From NCBI GenBank assembly GCA_963707875.1, contig CAVPRU010000001.1, positions 496,001 through 560,000 of the forward strand: a stretch of DNA of 64,000 bases. Direction: 5' to 3'. The notes under the pieces are model-generated. The model made no database searches. It was not told the DNA's origin and saw only the letters and a list, made by a program, of their open reading frames with translations. Shown one piece after another: positions 17,118-25,341 of the stretch (its first letter is position 1; each line of letters begins with the position of its first letter). The position numbers and the translations under genes were made by a program. The stretch comes from SZUA-320 sp963707875 (GTDB taxonomy: Bacteria; Gemmatimonadota; Gemmatimonadetes; Gemmatimonadales; GWC2-71-9).

Positions 17118-18328
17118 CAGCCCGCTCCCCTGCCCAGGGAGATCATGAAGGGGATCATCCGGTCCAGCGCCTGGTCGATCTCGCGATCGGAGGCGGCGTA
17201 GCTCAGCCGGACCCACCGATCATCACCGAACGCTCCACCGGGGACCAGGGCCACCCCGTGCTCCTGCAACAGGCGAAGGCAGAACTCCTTCCCGGTCATC
17301 GGTCCCGACCCGCCCGCCAATCCGTCGACCCGGAAGAAGAAGTAGAACGCGCCGTGCGGCTCGATAAACTCCACCCCTGGAACCCCGGTACGGAACCGCT
17401 GCACGAGATTGTCCCGCCGCTGACGGAAGGCTGCGACCATCCGGGTCACGTCCTTGTCGACCTTGGGATCTCCGTACGCCGTCACCGCGGCCCACTGCGC
17501 CGGGTGGTTGGCTCCGGTGGTGGTGTGGGACTGCAGGGCCGCCATGGCCGCGGCGAGCTTGGGCGGGGCGACCGCGGCCCCGATCCGCCACCCCGTCATG
17601 GCGTAGGCCTTGCTGACTCCGGTGATCACCACGGTCCGCTCCAGCAGTTCATCGGGCAGATCCAGGAACGACGGTGCGGGTCCGGTCCCGTAGTGAATCC
17701 GGCGGTAGATCTCGTCGGCGATGACCCAGATCTTCCGCTCGTGAGCCCACTCGGCGAGGCTCTGGAGTTCGGGGGCAGTGTAGACCGCCCCAGTCGGGTT
17801 GCAGGGCGAACAGAGGACCAGCCCCTTGACCAGGGCGTCGGCCGATCGCTTGAGCTCGGCCACGCTCACCTTGAGGCCCCACTCGATGTCCCCCGGCACC
17901 ATGACCGGCTCGGCCCGGGCCAGATGGACGATCTGCGGGTAGGAGACCCACGCCGGGGACGGAATCAGGACCTTGTCCTTGGGGCCGAACAATGAGAAGC
18001 AGGCGTTGAACAAGGCTTGCTTCGAGCCGGTCGTGATCACGATCCGCTCGGGATCCACCGGTCGGCCGTCAGACAGGCTCGACAGATTGCTGGCCATCGC
18101 CCGACGTAGCTCGGCGATCCCGATGTTGGGGGGGTACCGCGTCTTGCCCGCCTGGATCGCCGCCACCCCGGCGGCGCAGACCGAGGCGGGAGTGTCAAAA
18201 TCCGGCTCCCCTGCCCCAAGATCGATCACGTCCTCTCCCGCCGCCTGCCGCCGCTTGGCTTCGGTACTGATCGCCACGGTTTCCGAGGAGGACAGGTGCC
18301 GCAGGTTCTGGGACAGTTGGTCGTGCAT
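17117..18328 (-). CDS. Pyridoxal-phosphate aminotransferase, class I (aspartate aminotransferase-like)
   Basis: A 403-residue fold-type I aminotransferase. The PLP Lys is in GVSKAYAMTGWRIG (about residue 238), the cofactor Asp in VIADEIYRR, and the substrate Arg near the C-terminus in WVRLSYA. LGAGEPDFDTP near the N-terminus is typical of the bacterial I-gamma aspartate/prephenate aminotransferases. The start ATG 18328 is chosen because the extra 126 upstream codons are low-complexity and cross a -35-like TTGACT. It is the first gene of the long minus-strand operon leading into HerA-NurA-SbcCD; a metabolic link to them is not evident. Confidence 0.92.
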   Translation of the reverse strand: MHDQLSQNLRHLSSSETVAISTEAKRRQAAGEDVIDLGAGEPDFDTPASVCAAGVAAIQAGKTRYPPNIGIAELRRAMASNLSSLSDGRPVDPERIVITTGSKQALFNACFSLFGPKDKVLIPSPAWVSYPQIVHLARAEPVMVPGDIEWGLKVSVAELKRSADALVKGLVLCSPCNPTGAVYTAPELQSLAEWAHERKIWVIADEIYRRIHYGTGPAPSFLDLPDELLERTVVITGVSKAYAMTGWRIGAAVAPPKLAAAMAALQSHTTTGANHPAQWAAVTAYGDPKVDKDVTRMVAAFRQRRDNLVQRFRTGVPGVEFIEPHGAFYFFFRVDGLAGGSGPMTGKEFCLRLLQEHGVALVPGGAFGDDRWVRLSYAASDREIDQALDRMIPFMISLGRGAG

Positions 18329-18391
18329 GGGCCCGGGGGTGGCAGGAATCGGGAGGAAACGACGAAAAGTCCCCCGGCCGCCGGGTGAAGT

Positions 18392-18435
18392 CAATGCGCA
18401 CCGGCCTTGGCCGGGGACCGCGAGGGGCCTAGTTT
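18392..18435. promoter_or_regulatory. Divergent promoter region between aminotransferase and DbpA-domain gene
   Basis: On the plus strand TTGGCC (18407-18412), a 17-base spacer and TAGTTT (18430-18435) precede the ATG at 18449. On the minus strand TTGACT (18397-18392) faces the aminotransferase with a poor -10 (GACTTT). Both are inferred from hexamer match and spacing only. Confidence 0.3.
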
Positions 18436-18448
18436 CGGACTCACTACC

Positions 18449-19880
18449 ATGGGATATGCCGAACTTCACCTCCCCGCGGCGCTCGCCCGGTCGCTGACCA
18501 CCCTTGGATGGGCAGCCGAGGACCCGTTGGTGCGCGGTGCGACGCCGACGAGCCGCCCGGGGGCACAACCTGGTCGCGGTGATCCCCCCGGCGCCGGCGT
18601 GGGCCACGCCGGTCCTGGCCGGCCTGCTGGCGGCTCGGGCCGAGGCGCCCGGGCTGATCCTGGTGCTGGCCCCGCAGGAGGGGCTGGCCGAGTGGACGGC
18701 GGCCATGGAACCCCTGGTGGAGGCCGGTGGTCCCCGCCCCCTGGTCGCGCTCGGCCCGGGTCAGGCGGCTCGTCGGCTGCAGTCCGGGACCGATCTCCAG
18801 ATCATGGTGACAACGCCGGCCACCGCCCTCGCGCTGCGAACCCGGTCGCAGCTCGGGCTCGACACCATCGCCGCGGTCGTGCTGGCCTGGCCGGAGCGGT
18901 GGGACGACCCCGAGGCCATCATCGCCCTGATGGCCGACATGGGACGCGACAGCCAGCGGGTCATGCTGACCGCGGAACCGGCCCGGACCGCGGCGTTGGT
19001 GGAGCGCTACGCCTTCAAGGCCCTCCACGTCGGGCCGGCGGGCCCCGCCGTTCCCGCCGGACCAGTCCGGACCATGGCCACTCCATGGAGTGGTCGGGTG
19101 GCCGCCGTCAGCGCATTGGCCGAGGCCCTCGACGCAACGTCACTCGCGGTCTGGACCGCGGGGACCGAGCGGCACGAGGCGCTCCGCACGGCCCTGTCCG
19201 GCCTGGGTATCCCCATCGAGATCACCCATGTCGCGCCGGGCCCGGCCGCGGCGGTGATCGCCTTCGACCCGCCGACTCCTGAAGGGCTTCGGACCCTGCT
19301 CGAGGCCGGGCCGGTCGTGCTGTTGGCCCCGCCGGGAACCGAGAGCCACCTGGCCAACATCGCGAACCCGCGGGAGCCGGTCGCCATCGCCGGGGCGCTC
19401 GACGCCGCAGTCGGCCGGATCGCCAGGCGGCGGGGCCGGGTCGAACGGGTGCTCAGTGAGGTCGCCCTGGACCACGAGCTGGTGGCCCTGGGTCCGCTGT
19501 TCGAGATCCACGAGCCGGCGACGGTGGCCGCGGCGCTCTACCACCTGTGGGCGGCGGCCGCGGAACCATCCGTCCCGGCGACGGCGACCGCGGCGCCCTT
19601 GAAAGTGGCCCGGCTCTGGGTCGGGGTGGGGAAGAAGGACGCCGCGAGTCCCGCGGACCTGGTGGGCCTGCTGACGAACGAGTTGCGGCTGGACCGGAGC
19701 CGGATCGGAAAAGTCGAGATTCGGGAGACCTTCAGTCTGATCGAAGTTCCGGCGGAAGAGGCGACCCGGATCGCCAGTGCCATCACCGGACGGACCGTCC
19801 GCCGCCGTCGACTGATTGCGAAGGTCGACGAGGCCCGGCCCACCGAGCGCCCGGCACCCCGGGGCCGCCCCCGCCGGTAA
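18449..19880 (+). CDS. DbpA RNA-binding-domain protein with degenerate helicase core (frameshifted once as given)
   Basis: Read as one gene after removing an extra base near 18551: the start MGYAELHLPAALARSLTTLG then runs into the long open frame. The C-terminal 75 residues (ARLWVGVGKKD to RRLIAKVD) are a DbpA/CsdA-type RNA-recognition domain, which in E. coli DbpA binds 23S rRNA. The preceding about 380 residues follow the two-lobe layout of a DEAD-box helicase, but neither a Walker A loop nor a DEAD box is present, so ATPase activity is unlikely. A likely role is ribosome assembly or rRNA binding, by inference. It is followed five bases later by tdk. Confidence 0.7.
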
Positions 19881-19885
19881 CCGCC

Positions 19886-20491
19886 ATGTTCCATGGACCC
19901 AGGCCGGGCGCGATCGAGATCATTGCCGGGGTGATGTTCAGCGGCAAGAGCGAAGAGCTCATGCGCCGGGTCCGCCGCGCGGTCATCGCCCGGCGCTATG
20001 TCCAGACCTTCAAGTCCCACCTGGATGAGCGCTATGCCGGCCGGGAGGCCGTTGCCAGCCACGACGGTCGCAGTTCCGATGCGTTTCCGATCGGCAGCGC
20101 GGCCGAACTGATGGGGCTGATCCGACCGGAGACCGAGATCATCGCGGTGGACGAGGTCCAGTTCCTTGACTCCGGGATCGTGGTTGTCGCCACCGCCCTT
20201 GCCAACCGGGGGACCCGGGTGATTCTGGCGGGCACCGATACCGATTTCCGGGGCGAGCCGTTTGGCCCGATGGGCGATCTGATGGCGATTGCGGAGTCGG
20301 TCGACAAGCTGCGCGCCATTTGCATGGTCTGCGGGGAACTGGCCTGCCGCAACCAGCGCCTGGTGGACGGCCGGCCGGCGCCGTACGACGCTCCGATCAT
20401 CCAGGTGGGGGGCCGAGAGTCCTATGAAGCCCGCTGCCGTCACTGCCACCGCGTCCCTCGACCCGACGCGGAGCAGACCACCCTGCTGTAG
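19886..20491 (+). CDS. tdk: Thymidine kinase
   Basis: A 201-residue type II (TK1-like) thymidine kinase that phosphorylates thymidine to dTMP with ATP. P-loop GVMFSGKSEEL is at about residues 15-25, Walker B DEVQFLD at about 88, and the zinc site at CMVCGELACR plus CRHCHRV near the C-terminus. The ATG at 19886, five bases after the DbpA-domain gene, is used; the frame is open far upstream but only as an overlap of that gene. It is followed by coaE after 18 bases. Confidence 0.95.
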   Translation: MFHGPRPGAIEIIAGVMFSGKSEELMRRVRRAVIARRYVQTFKSHLDERYAGREAVASHDGRSSDAFPIGSAAELMGLIRPETEIIAVDEVQFLDSGIVVVATALANRGTRVILAGTDTDFRGEPFGPMGDLMAIAESVDKLRAICMVCGELACRNQRLVDGRPAPYDAPIIQVGGRESYEARCRHCHRVPRPDAEQTTLL

Positions 20492-20509
20492 CCGGACCCC
20501 GTCACTCTC

Positions 20510-21121
20510 ATGCTGAACGTGGCCCTGACCGGCAACGTGGCGGCCGGCAAATCCACCGTGGCCCGACTGTTCCGCCGATGGGGCGCCTGGGTCACTGATG
20601 CCGATCAGATGGTGCGCGAGCTGCAGCGGCCGGGCACCCCGGTCTTCCAGCAGATTGTCGACACCTTCGGCCCCGGGGTCGTGGCGCCCGACGGCACCCT
20701 GGATCGCCCCGCCCTCCGAACCCGGGTTTTCGGCGACCCGGTCGCTCTCGACCAGCTCAACAGGATCGTCCATCCCGCTGTGCACACCCGCCGGAAGGAA
20801 CTCGAGGGGACGGCGCGGGCGGAAGGCGCCACCATCGCCGTCCACGACATTCCCCTGCTGTTCGAGGCCGGTGATCCGGCCATGTTCGATCTGGTCGTGC
20901 TGGTGGACGCCCCGGTCGCACTCCGCCGAGAGCGGCTGACCCGGGACCGGGGGCTCTCCGCCGAGCAGGCCGACCGGATGATCGCGGCCCAATGGCCCAG
21001 TGACCGGAAACGGGAAGCGAGCGATCTGGTGATCGACAACGACGGCGACCTCGCACTCCTCGAGCGGCGGGCCCGCACCGCGTGGACCACGATCGGGGCC
21101 CACGCCACCGGCACCGCTTGA
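20510..21121 (+). CDS. coaE: Dephospho-CoA kinase
   Basis: A 203-residue P-loop kinase that carries out the last step of coenzyme A synthesis, phosphorylating the 3'-hydroxyl of dephospho-CoA. The N-terminus holds the ATP loop LTGNVAAGKST; the family DAD motif follows (VTDADQMVREL), then VHPAVHTRRKE and the VHDIPLLFEAG segment, with the lid Arg in RRERLTRDRGLS. Length is normal. It probably shares a transcript with tdk; its stop lies inside the -35 of the gcvH promoter candidate. Confidence 0.96.
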   Translation: MLNVALTGNVAAGKSTVARLFRRWGAWVTDADQMVRELQRPGTPVFQQIVDTFGPGVVAPDGTLDRPALRTRVFGDPVALDQLNRIVHPAVHTRRKELEGTARAEGATIAVHDIPLLFEAGDPAMFDLVVLVDAPVALRRERLTRDRGLSAEQADRMIAAQWPSDRKREASDLVIDNDGDLALLERRARTAWTTIGAHATGTA

Positions 21122-21146
21122 CCCTGACCCCGCCAGCGTCTATCCT
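21118..21146 (+). promoter_or_regulatory. Sigma70-like promoter for gcvH
   Basis: TTGACC (21118-21123), a 17-base spacer and TATCCT (21141-21146) give five of six and four of six consensus matches. AAGGAG (21163-21168) is correctly spaced from the GTG at 21174. This is the best sigma70-type promoter candidate I see in the window; the -35 overlaps the coaE stop codon. Confidence 0.55.
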
Positions 21147-21173
21147 CTAGCCGCCTGACAACAAGGAGTCCCG

Positions 21174-21560
21174 GTGGCCAACGTCCCCGACGAGCTGCTC
21201 TACACCGACGACCACGAATACGTCCGGACCGGCGACGACGCGAACGTCGTCACCATCGGCATCACCGACTACGCCCAGGGCGAACTGGGCGACGTGGTAT
21301 TCATCAACCTCCCCAAGGTCGGCGACTCCTTCACGGCCCATCAGGCGTTTGGCACCATCGAGGCCGTGAAGGCGGTGGCCGACCTGTTCGCTCCGGTGGC
21401 CGGCAAGGTGGTGGAGGTCAACACCGCGCTCGACGCGGACCCCGCGGTCGTCAACAGCGACCCCTACGGGGCCGGCTGGATGATCCAGTTGAAGGTCACT
21501 GCCGCCGATCTCTCAGGACTGCTGTCGGCCGACGCCTATCGGGCCCACATCGGCGGATGA
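21174..21560 (+). CDS. gcvH: Glycine cleavage system H protein
   Basis: A 128-residue lipoyl-carrier protein that shuttles the aminomethyl group between the P, T and L proteins of glycine cleavage. The lipoyl-attachment Lys is Lys66 in GTIEAVKAVADLFAP; ELGDVVFINLP and SDPYGAGWMI are family landmarks. GTG start with AAGGAG ribosome site. A GC-rich hairpin separates it from gcvP. A gcvT gene is not in the window. Its lipoyl group could come from the ligase-like gene at 24570 or from LipB/LipA at 52-59 kb. Confidence 0.97.
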   Translation: MANVPDELLYTDDHEYVRTGDDANVVTIGITDYAQGELGDVVFINLPKVGDSFTAHQAFGTIEAVKAVADLFAPVAGKVVEVNTALDADPAVVNSDPYGAGWMIQLKVTAADLSGLLSADAYRAHIGG

Positions 21561-21588
21561 TCCCGGTGGTGACTTCGATCCATCGCGT

Positions 21589-21611
21589 GCCCCGGGACAA
21601 CCGCCCGGGGC
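21589..21611 (+). terminator. GC-rich hairpin between gcvH and gcvP
   Basis: GCCCCGGG (21589-21596) and CCCGGGGC (21604-21611) form a perfect 8-base stem with a 7-base loop, followed by ATTTTGCGTTCTTT. The T-run is short, so it may be a partial terminator or attenuator that lowers gcvP relative to gcvH. Confidence 0.5.
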
Positions 21612-21652
21612 ATTTTGCGTTCTTTCCCCAGTTCGGTGGAGTATCCCCGCCC

Positions 21653-24511
21653 ATGACCTCGCTGCCCGCCCCCGCCCTCACCTTCGCCGACCGCCACCTC
21701 GGCCCCCGCCCGGACGAGGTGACCGCCATGCTGGCCACTCTGGGGTTCGATTCCCTGGAGGCCCTGATCGATGCCGTGGTCCCGAAGGCGATTCGGTCCC
21801 TGGCCCCGCTGGCCCTGCCCGCGGCCCGCTCGGAGGCCGAAGCACTGGAGGAGCTGCATCAGCTGGCCGCTCGAAACCAGGTCTATCGCTCCTGGATCGG
21901 CATGGGGTACGCCAACTGCATTACCCCGGGGGTGATTCTCCGGAACATTCTGGAAAACCCCGGCTGGTACACCGCCTACACTCCCTATCAGCCCGAGATC
22001 GCCCAGGGTCGGCTGGAAGCGCTGCTCAACTTCCAGACCATGGTGGCCGACCTGACCGGCCTCCCGATCGCCAACGCCTCGCTGCTCGACGAAGGCACTG
22101 CGGCCGCCGAGGCGATGAGTCTCACTATGGCCCAGGGCCCGCAAACGGACCATCCGGTCTATCTGGTGGACGAGCAGTGCCATCCTCAGACCATCGCCGT
22201 GGTCCGGACCCGGGCCGAGGCCCGCGGCGTCAAGCTCAAGGTCGGAAACCCCGCGGAGTTCAGCTTCGGGGGCGATACCATCGGGGCCCTGCTGCAGTAC
22301 CCGCGGAGCGACGGTGGGCTCCCGGACTACCGACCGGTGGTCGATCGGGCGCACGCCGCCAAGGCGATCGTCACCGTGGCCGCTGATCTGCTCGCCCTGG
22401 TGCTCATCGCGCCGCCGGGAGAGTGGGGTGCCGACGTGGTGGTCGGGAATTCGCAGCGCTTCGGGGTCCCGCTGGGCTACGGCGGACCCCACGCCGCCTT
22501 CTTTGCCACCCGCGACGAGTACAAGCGCAACCTGCCGGGCCGGCTGATCGGCGTGTCCCGCGACCGGGATGGACGGCCCGCCCTGCGCATGGCCCTTCAG
22601 ACCCGGGAGCAGCACATCCGCCGGGAGCGGGCCACCAGCAACGTGTGCACCGCCCAGGTGCTGCTCGCGGTGATTGCCGGAATGTACGGGGTGTACCATG
22701 GGCCCGAAGGGATCCGGGCCATCGCCGAGCGGGTGCACCGCGGGACCTCGGCGCTGGCCAAGGCCCTCAAGGCGGCGGGCCACCCGCTCCGGCACGAGGC
22801 CTTCTTCGATACCCTGACGGTCGAGACCGGCGCCCGCACCGCCGCGATCCACGCCGAGGCCCGGAGTCGGCGCATCAACCTCCGCCCGCTCTCCGAGACC
22901 GCGATCGGGATCACCCTGGATGAGACGACCAGCGCCGGCGACATCAGCGATCTGGTGGCGGCCTTCACCGCCGGCGGCTCGGCCCCCGCCATCGAACCGG
23001 CCGACTCGGCGATTCCCCAAGGGATGCGGCGGACCAGCAGGTTCATGACGCACCCGGTCTTCCATCGCTACCGCAGCGAGACCGAGATGCTCCGCTATCT
23101 CCACCGGCTGGAGTCGCGGGACCTCTCGCTCAACTCCGCGATGATCCCGCTCGGCAGCTGCACCATGAAGCTCAATGCGACCGCCCAGATGGAGCCGGTG
23201 ACCTGGCCCGAGTTCGGGGCCCTGCACCCGTTCGCCCCGCAGGATCAGGCCAGGGGATACCAGCAGCTGTTCCGCGATCTGGAGACCTGGTTGGCGGAGA
23301 TCACCGGGTTCGCCGCCATCTCGCTGCAGCCCAACGCCGGTTCCCAGGGTGAGCTCACGGGGCTGCTGGTGATTCAGGCGTATCATCGATCACGCGGGGA
23401 CGGCCATCGCTCCGTCTGCCTGATCCCTCAGTCGGCCCACGGTACCAACCCGGCGAGCGCTGTGATGGCGGGCCTCAAGGTGGTGGTGGTCAAGACCGAT
23501 CCGGAGGGGAACATCGACCTGGTCGACCTGCGGCAGCAGGCCGAGGCACACCGCGACGCCCTGTCGTCCCTGATGGTCACCTACCCCTCGACCCACGGCG
23601 TGTTCGAAGGCGGCATCAGGGACATCTGCCGGATCGTGCACGAGCACGGGGGACAGGTCTACATGGACGGCGCCAATCTGAACGCCCAGGTCGGCCTCTG
23701 TCGCCCTGGCGACATCGGCGCCGATGTCTGCCACCTCAATCTCCACAAGACCTTCTGCATCCCGCACGGGGGCGGCGGCCCCGGCATGGGGCCGATCGGG
23801 GTGGCAGCCCACCTGGAACCGTTCCTCCCGGATCACCCGGTCATCTCGCTCGGTCACCCGGAGTCGTGCGGCACGGTTTCGGCCGCCCCCTGGGGCAGCG
23901 CGTCGATCCTGCCGATCTCCTGGGCCTATATCCGGATGATGGGACCGGACGGACTGACCGACGCCACCCGGTACGCCATTCTCAACGCCAACTACATCGC
24001 CCGCCGGCTCCGGGACGAGTTCCCGGTGCTGTACAGCGGCCCGGGCGGGTTGATCGCCCACGAGTGCATTCTCGATATCCGCCCCTTCAAGGCCACGGCG
24101 AGCGTCGAGGTGGAGGATGTCGCCAAGCGGCTCATCGACTACGGCTTCCATCCGCCGACGGTCTCCTTCCCGGTGGCGGGAACCCTGATGGTCGAGCCCA
24201 CCGAGAGCGAGTCGAAGGAAGAGCTCGATCGGTTCATCGACGCCATGCTGGCCATCCGGGAGGAGATCCGGGAGGTCGAGGAGGGCCGCCAACCGAAGGG
24301 GGACAACGTGCTGCACCACGCACCCCACCCCCTCCACCAGGTCGCCGCCGACAAATGGCCCCGGCGCTACAGCCGCGCAACGGCCGGCTTCCCGACCGCC
24401 GCGACCCGGGAGCACAAGTCGTGGCCCACCGTCAGCCGGATCGACGGGGCGTACGGCGACCGCAACCTGGTCTGCACCTGCCCGCCGGTGGAGGACTACG
24501 ACGCCGCCTGA
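21653..24511 (+). CDS. gcvP: Glycine dehydrogenase (decarboxylating), P protein
   Basis: A 952-residue single-chain P protein, PLP-dependent, which decarboxylates glycine and passes the aminomethyl group to GcvH. Both halves are fused, as in E. coli and plants. N-terminal half: FADRHLGPRPDEV, then IGMGYANCITPGVILRNILENP. C-terminal half: the PLP Lys in NLHKTFCIPHGGGGPG (about residue 700). The ATG at 21653 is chosen; upstream codons run back through the hairpin. The C-terminal tail ends in LVCTCPPVEDYDA, a usual GcvP ending. A lipoate ligase-like gene follows. Confidence 0.97.
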   Translation: MTSLPAPALTFADRHLGPRPDEVTAMLATLGFDSLEALIDAVVPKAIRSLAPLALPAARSEAEALEELHQLAARNQVYRSWIGMGYANCITPGVILRNILENPGWYTAYTPYQPEIAQGRLEALLNFQTMVADLTGLPIANASLLDEGTAAAEAMSLTMAQGPQTDHPVYLVDEQCHPQTIAVVRTRAEARGVKLKVGNPAEFSFGGDTIGALLQYPRSDGGLPDYRPVVDRAHAAKAIVTVAADLLALVLIAPPGEWGADVVVGNSQRFGVPLGYGGPHAAFFATRDEYKRNLPGRLIGVSRDRDGRPALRMALQTREQHIRRERATSNVCTAQVLLAVIAGMYGVYHGPEGIRAIAERVHRGTSALAKALKAAGHPLRHEAFFDTLTVETGARTAAIHAEARSRRINLRPLSETAIGITLDETTSAGDISDLVAAFTAGGSAPAIEPADSAIPQGMRRTSRFMTHPVFHRYRSETEMLRYLHRLESRDLSLNSAMIPLGSCTMKLNATAQMEPVTWPEFGALHPFAPQDQARGYQQLFRDLETWLAEITGFAAISLQPNAGSQGELTGLLVIQAYHRSRGDGHRSVCLIPQSAHGTNPASAVMAGLKVVVVKTDPEGNIDLVDLRQQAEAHRDALSSLMVTYPSTHGVFEGGIRDICRIVHEHGGQVYMDGANLNAQVGLCRPGDIGADVCHLNLHKTFCIPHGGGGPGMGPIGVAAHLEPFLPDHPVISLGHPESCGTVSAAPWGSASILPISWAYIRMMGPDGLTDATRYAILNANYIARRLRDEFPVLYSGPGGLIAHECILDIRPFKATASVEVEDVAKRLIDYGFHPPTVSFPVAGTLMVEPTESESKEELDRFIDAMLAIREEIREVEEGRQPKGDNVLHHAPHPLHQVAADKWPRRYSRATAGFPTAATREHKSWPTVSRIDGAYGDRNLVCTCPPVEDYDAA

Positions 24512-24569
24512 GCCCCCTTCGCGCTGGCGGTTCTGGCTCGATCAGACCGCCAGGCCCGGCTGGCAGAAC

Positions 24570-25280
24570 ATGGCGATCGACCGGGCCCTCCTCGATCTCG
24601 CGATCGCGGAGGGCTCATGCCTGCTCCGGCTCTACCGCTGGGAACCCCATTGCCTCTCCTTCGGGCGGCACGAGCCGGTCCTCAGGCGGTACGGTCGCGA
24701 GCGGATCGAGGCGCTCGGAGTTGACTGCGTCCGTCGCCCGACCGGTGGCCGAGCGGTCTGGCACGCCCGGGAGCTGACCTACGCCGTGGCCGCGCCGAAC
24801 AGTTTCGGCAGTCTGCCGGCGGCCTATCGGCGGATTCATGAGATGCTCGGGAACGCGGTGCGGAGCCTCGGAGCCCCGGTCACCCTGGCCGCCCCTCCGG
24901 GCCGGACCCCGACCCCTGCGGACGGCGCCTGCTTCGCGGCGCCGGTCGGTGGCGAACTGGTGGTCGCGGGCCGAAAGGTGCTGGGCAGCGCCCAGGTCCG
25001 CGGGGACGGAGGACTGCTGCAGCACGGCGCTCTGTTGCTGGAAGACGACCAGCGGTTGGTCCACCAGCTGGCGGGGAGCGAGACCCTCCCGGCGCCGGAA
25101 GCGCCCCTCAGCGCGGTCCTGGGCCGGCGGGTCGAATTCGCGGAAGCCGCGGCCGCGATCCGTGACGCTGCGACCGGATGGAGCAACACCTGGGACCCGA
25201 TCGATCAGCGGGCGGTGGACGCCAGGGCCGACGGCTATCGGACCCAGTTCACGAGCGACGCCTGGACCTGGGCCCGCTGA
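24570..25280 (+). CDS. Lipoate-protein ligase family (BPL/LplA/LipB fold)
   Basis: A 236-residue protein of the biotin/lipoate attachment fold, with RPTGGRAVWHARELTYAVA (about residues 53-72, the family's RRxSGGGAV-like loop) and GRKVLGSAQVR carrying the predicted catalytic Lys (about residue 139). It most likely attaches lipoate or octanoate to GcvH, given its position after gcvP. Homologues often begin with a WRxxxD...NMAxDxALL segment; here WRFWLDQTARPGWQN precedes the ATG in frame without an obvious start codon, so the real N-terminus may lie about 16 residues upstream at a non-standard start. Confidence 0.82.
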   Translation: MAIDRALLDLAIAEGSCLLRLYRWEPHCLSFGRHEPVLRRYGRERIEALGVDCVRRPTGGRAVWHARELTYAVAAPNSFGSLPAAYRRIHEMLGNAVRSLGAPVTLAAPPGRTPTPADGACFAAPVGGELVVAGRKVLGSAQVRGDGGLLQHGALLLEDDQRLVHQLAGSETLPAPEAPLSAVLGRRVEFAEAAAAIRDAATGWSNTWDPIDQRAVDARADGYRTQFTSDAWTWAR

Positions 25281-25341
25281 TTCTGCCCGCCAGTCACGGG
25301 ACGCCTTATCTTTGAGGAGTCCCACCACGAGAGGATTCAAG

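Noticed and set aside
18504..18551. The ATG at 18504 as the real start of the DbpA-domain gene
   Set aside because: The residues from it (MDGQPRTRWCAVRRRR) look out of frame, while the ATG at 18449 gives a helicase-like N-terminus once one extra base is removed.
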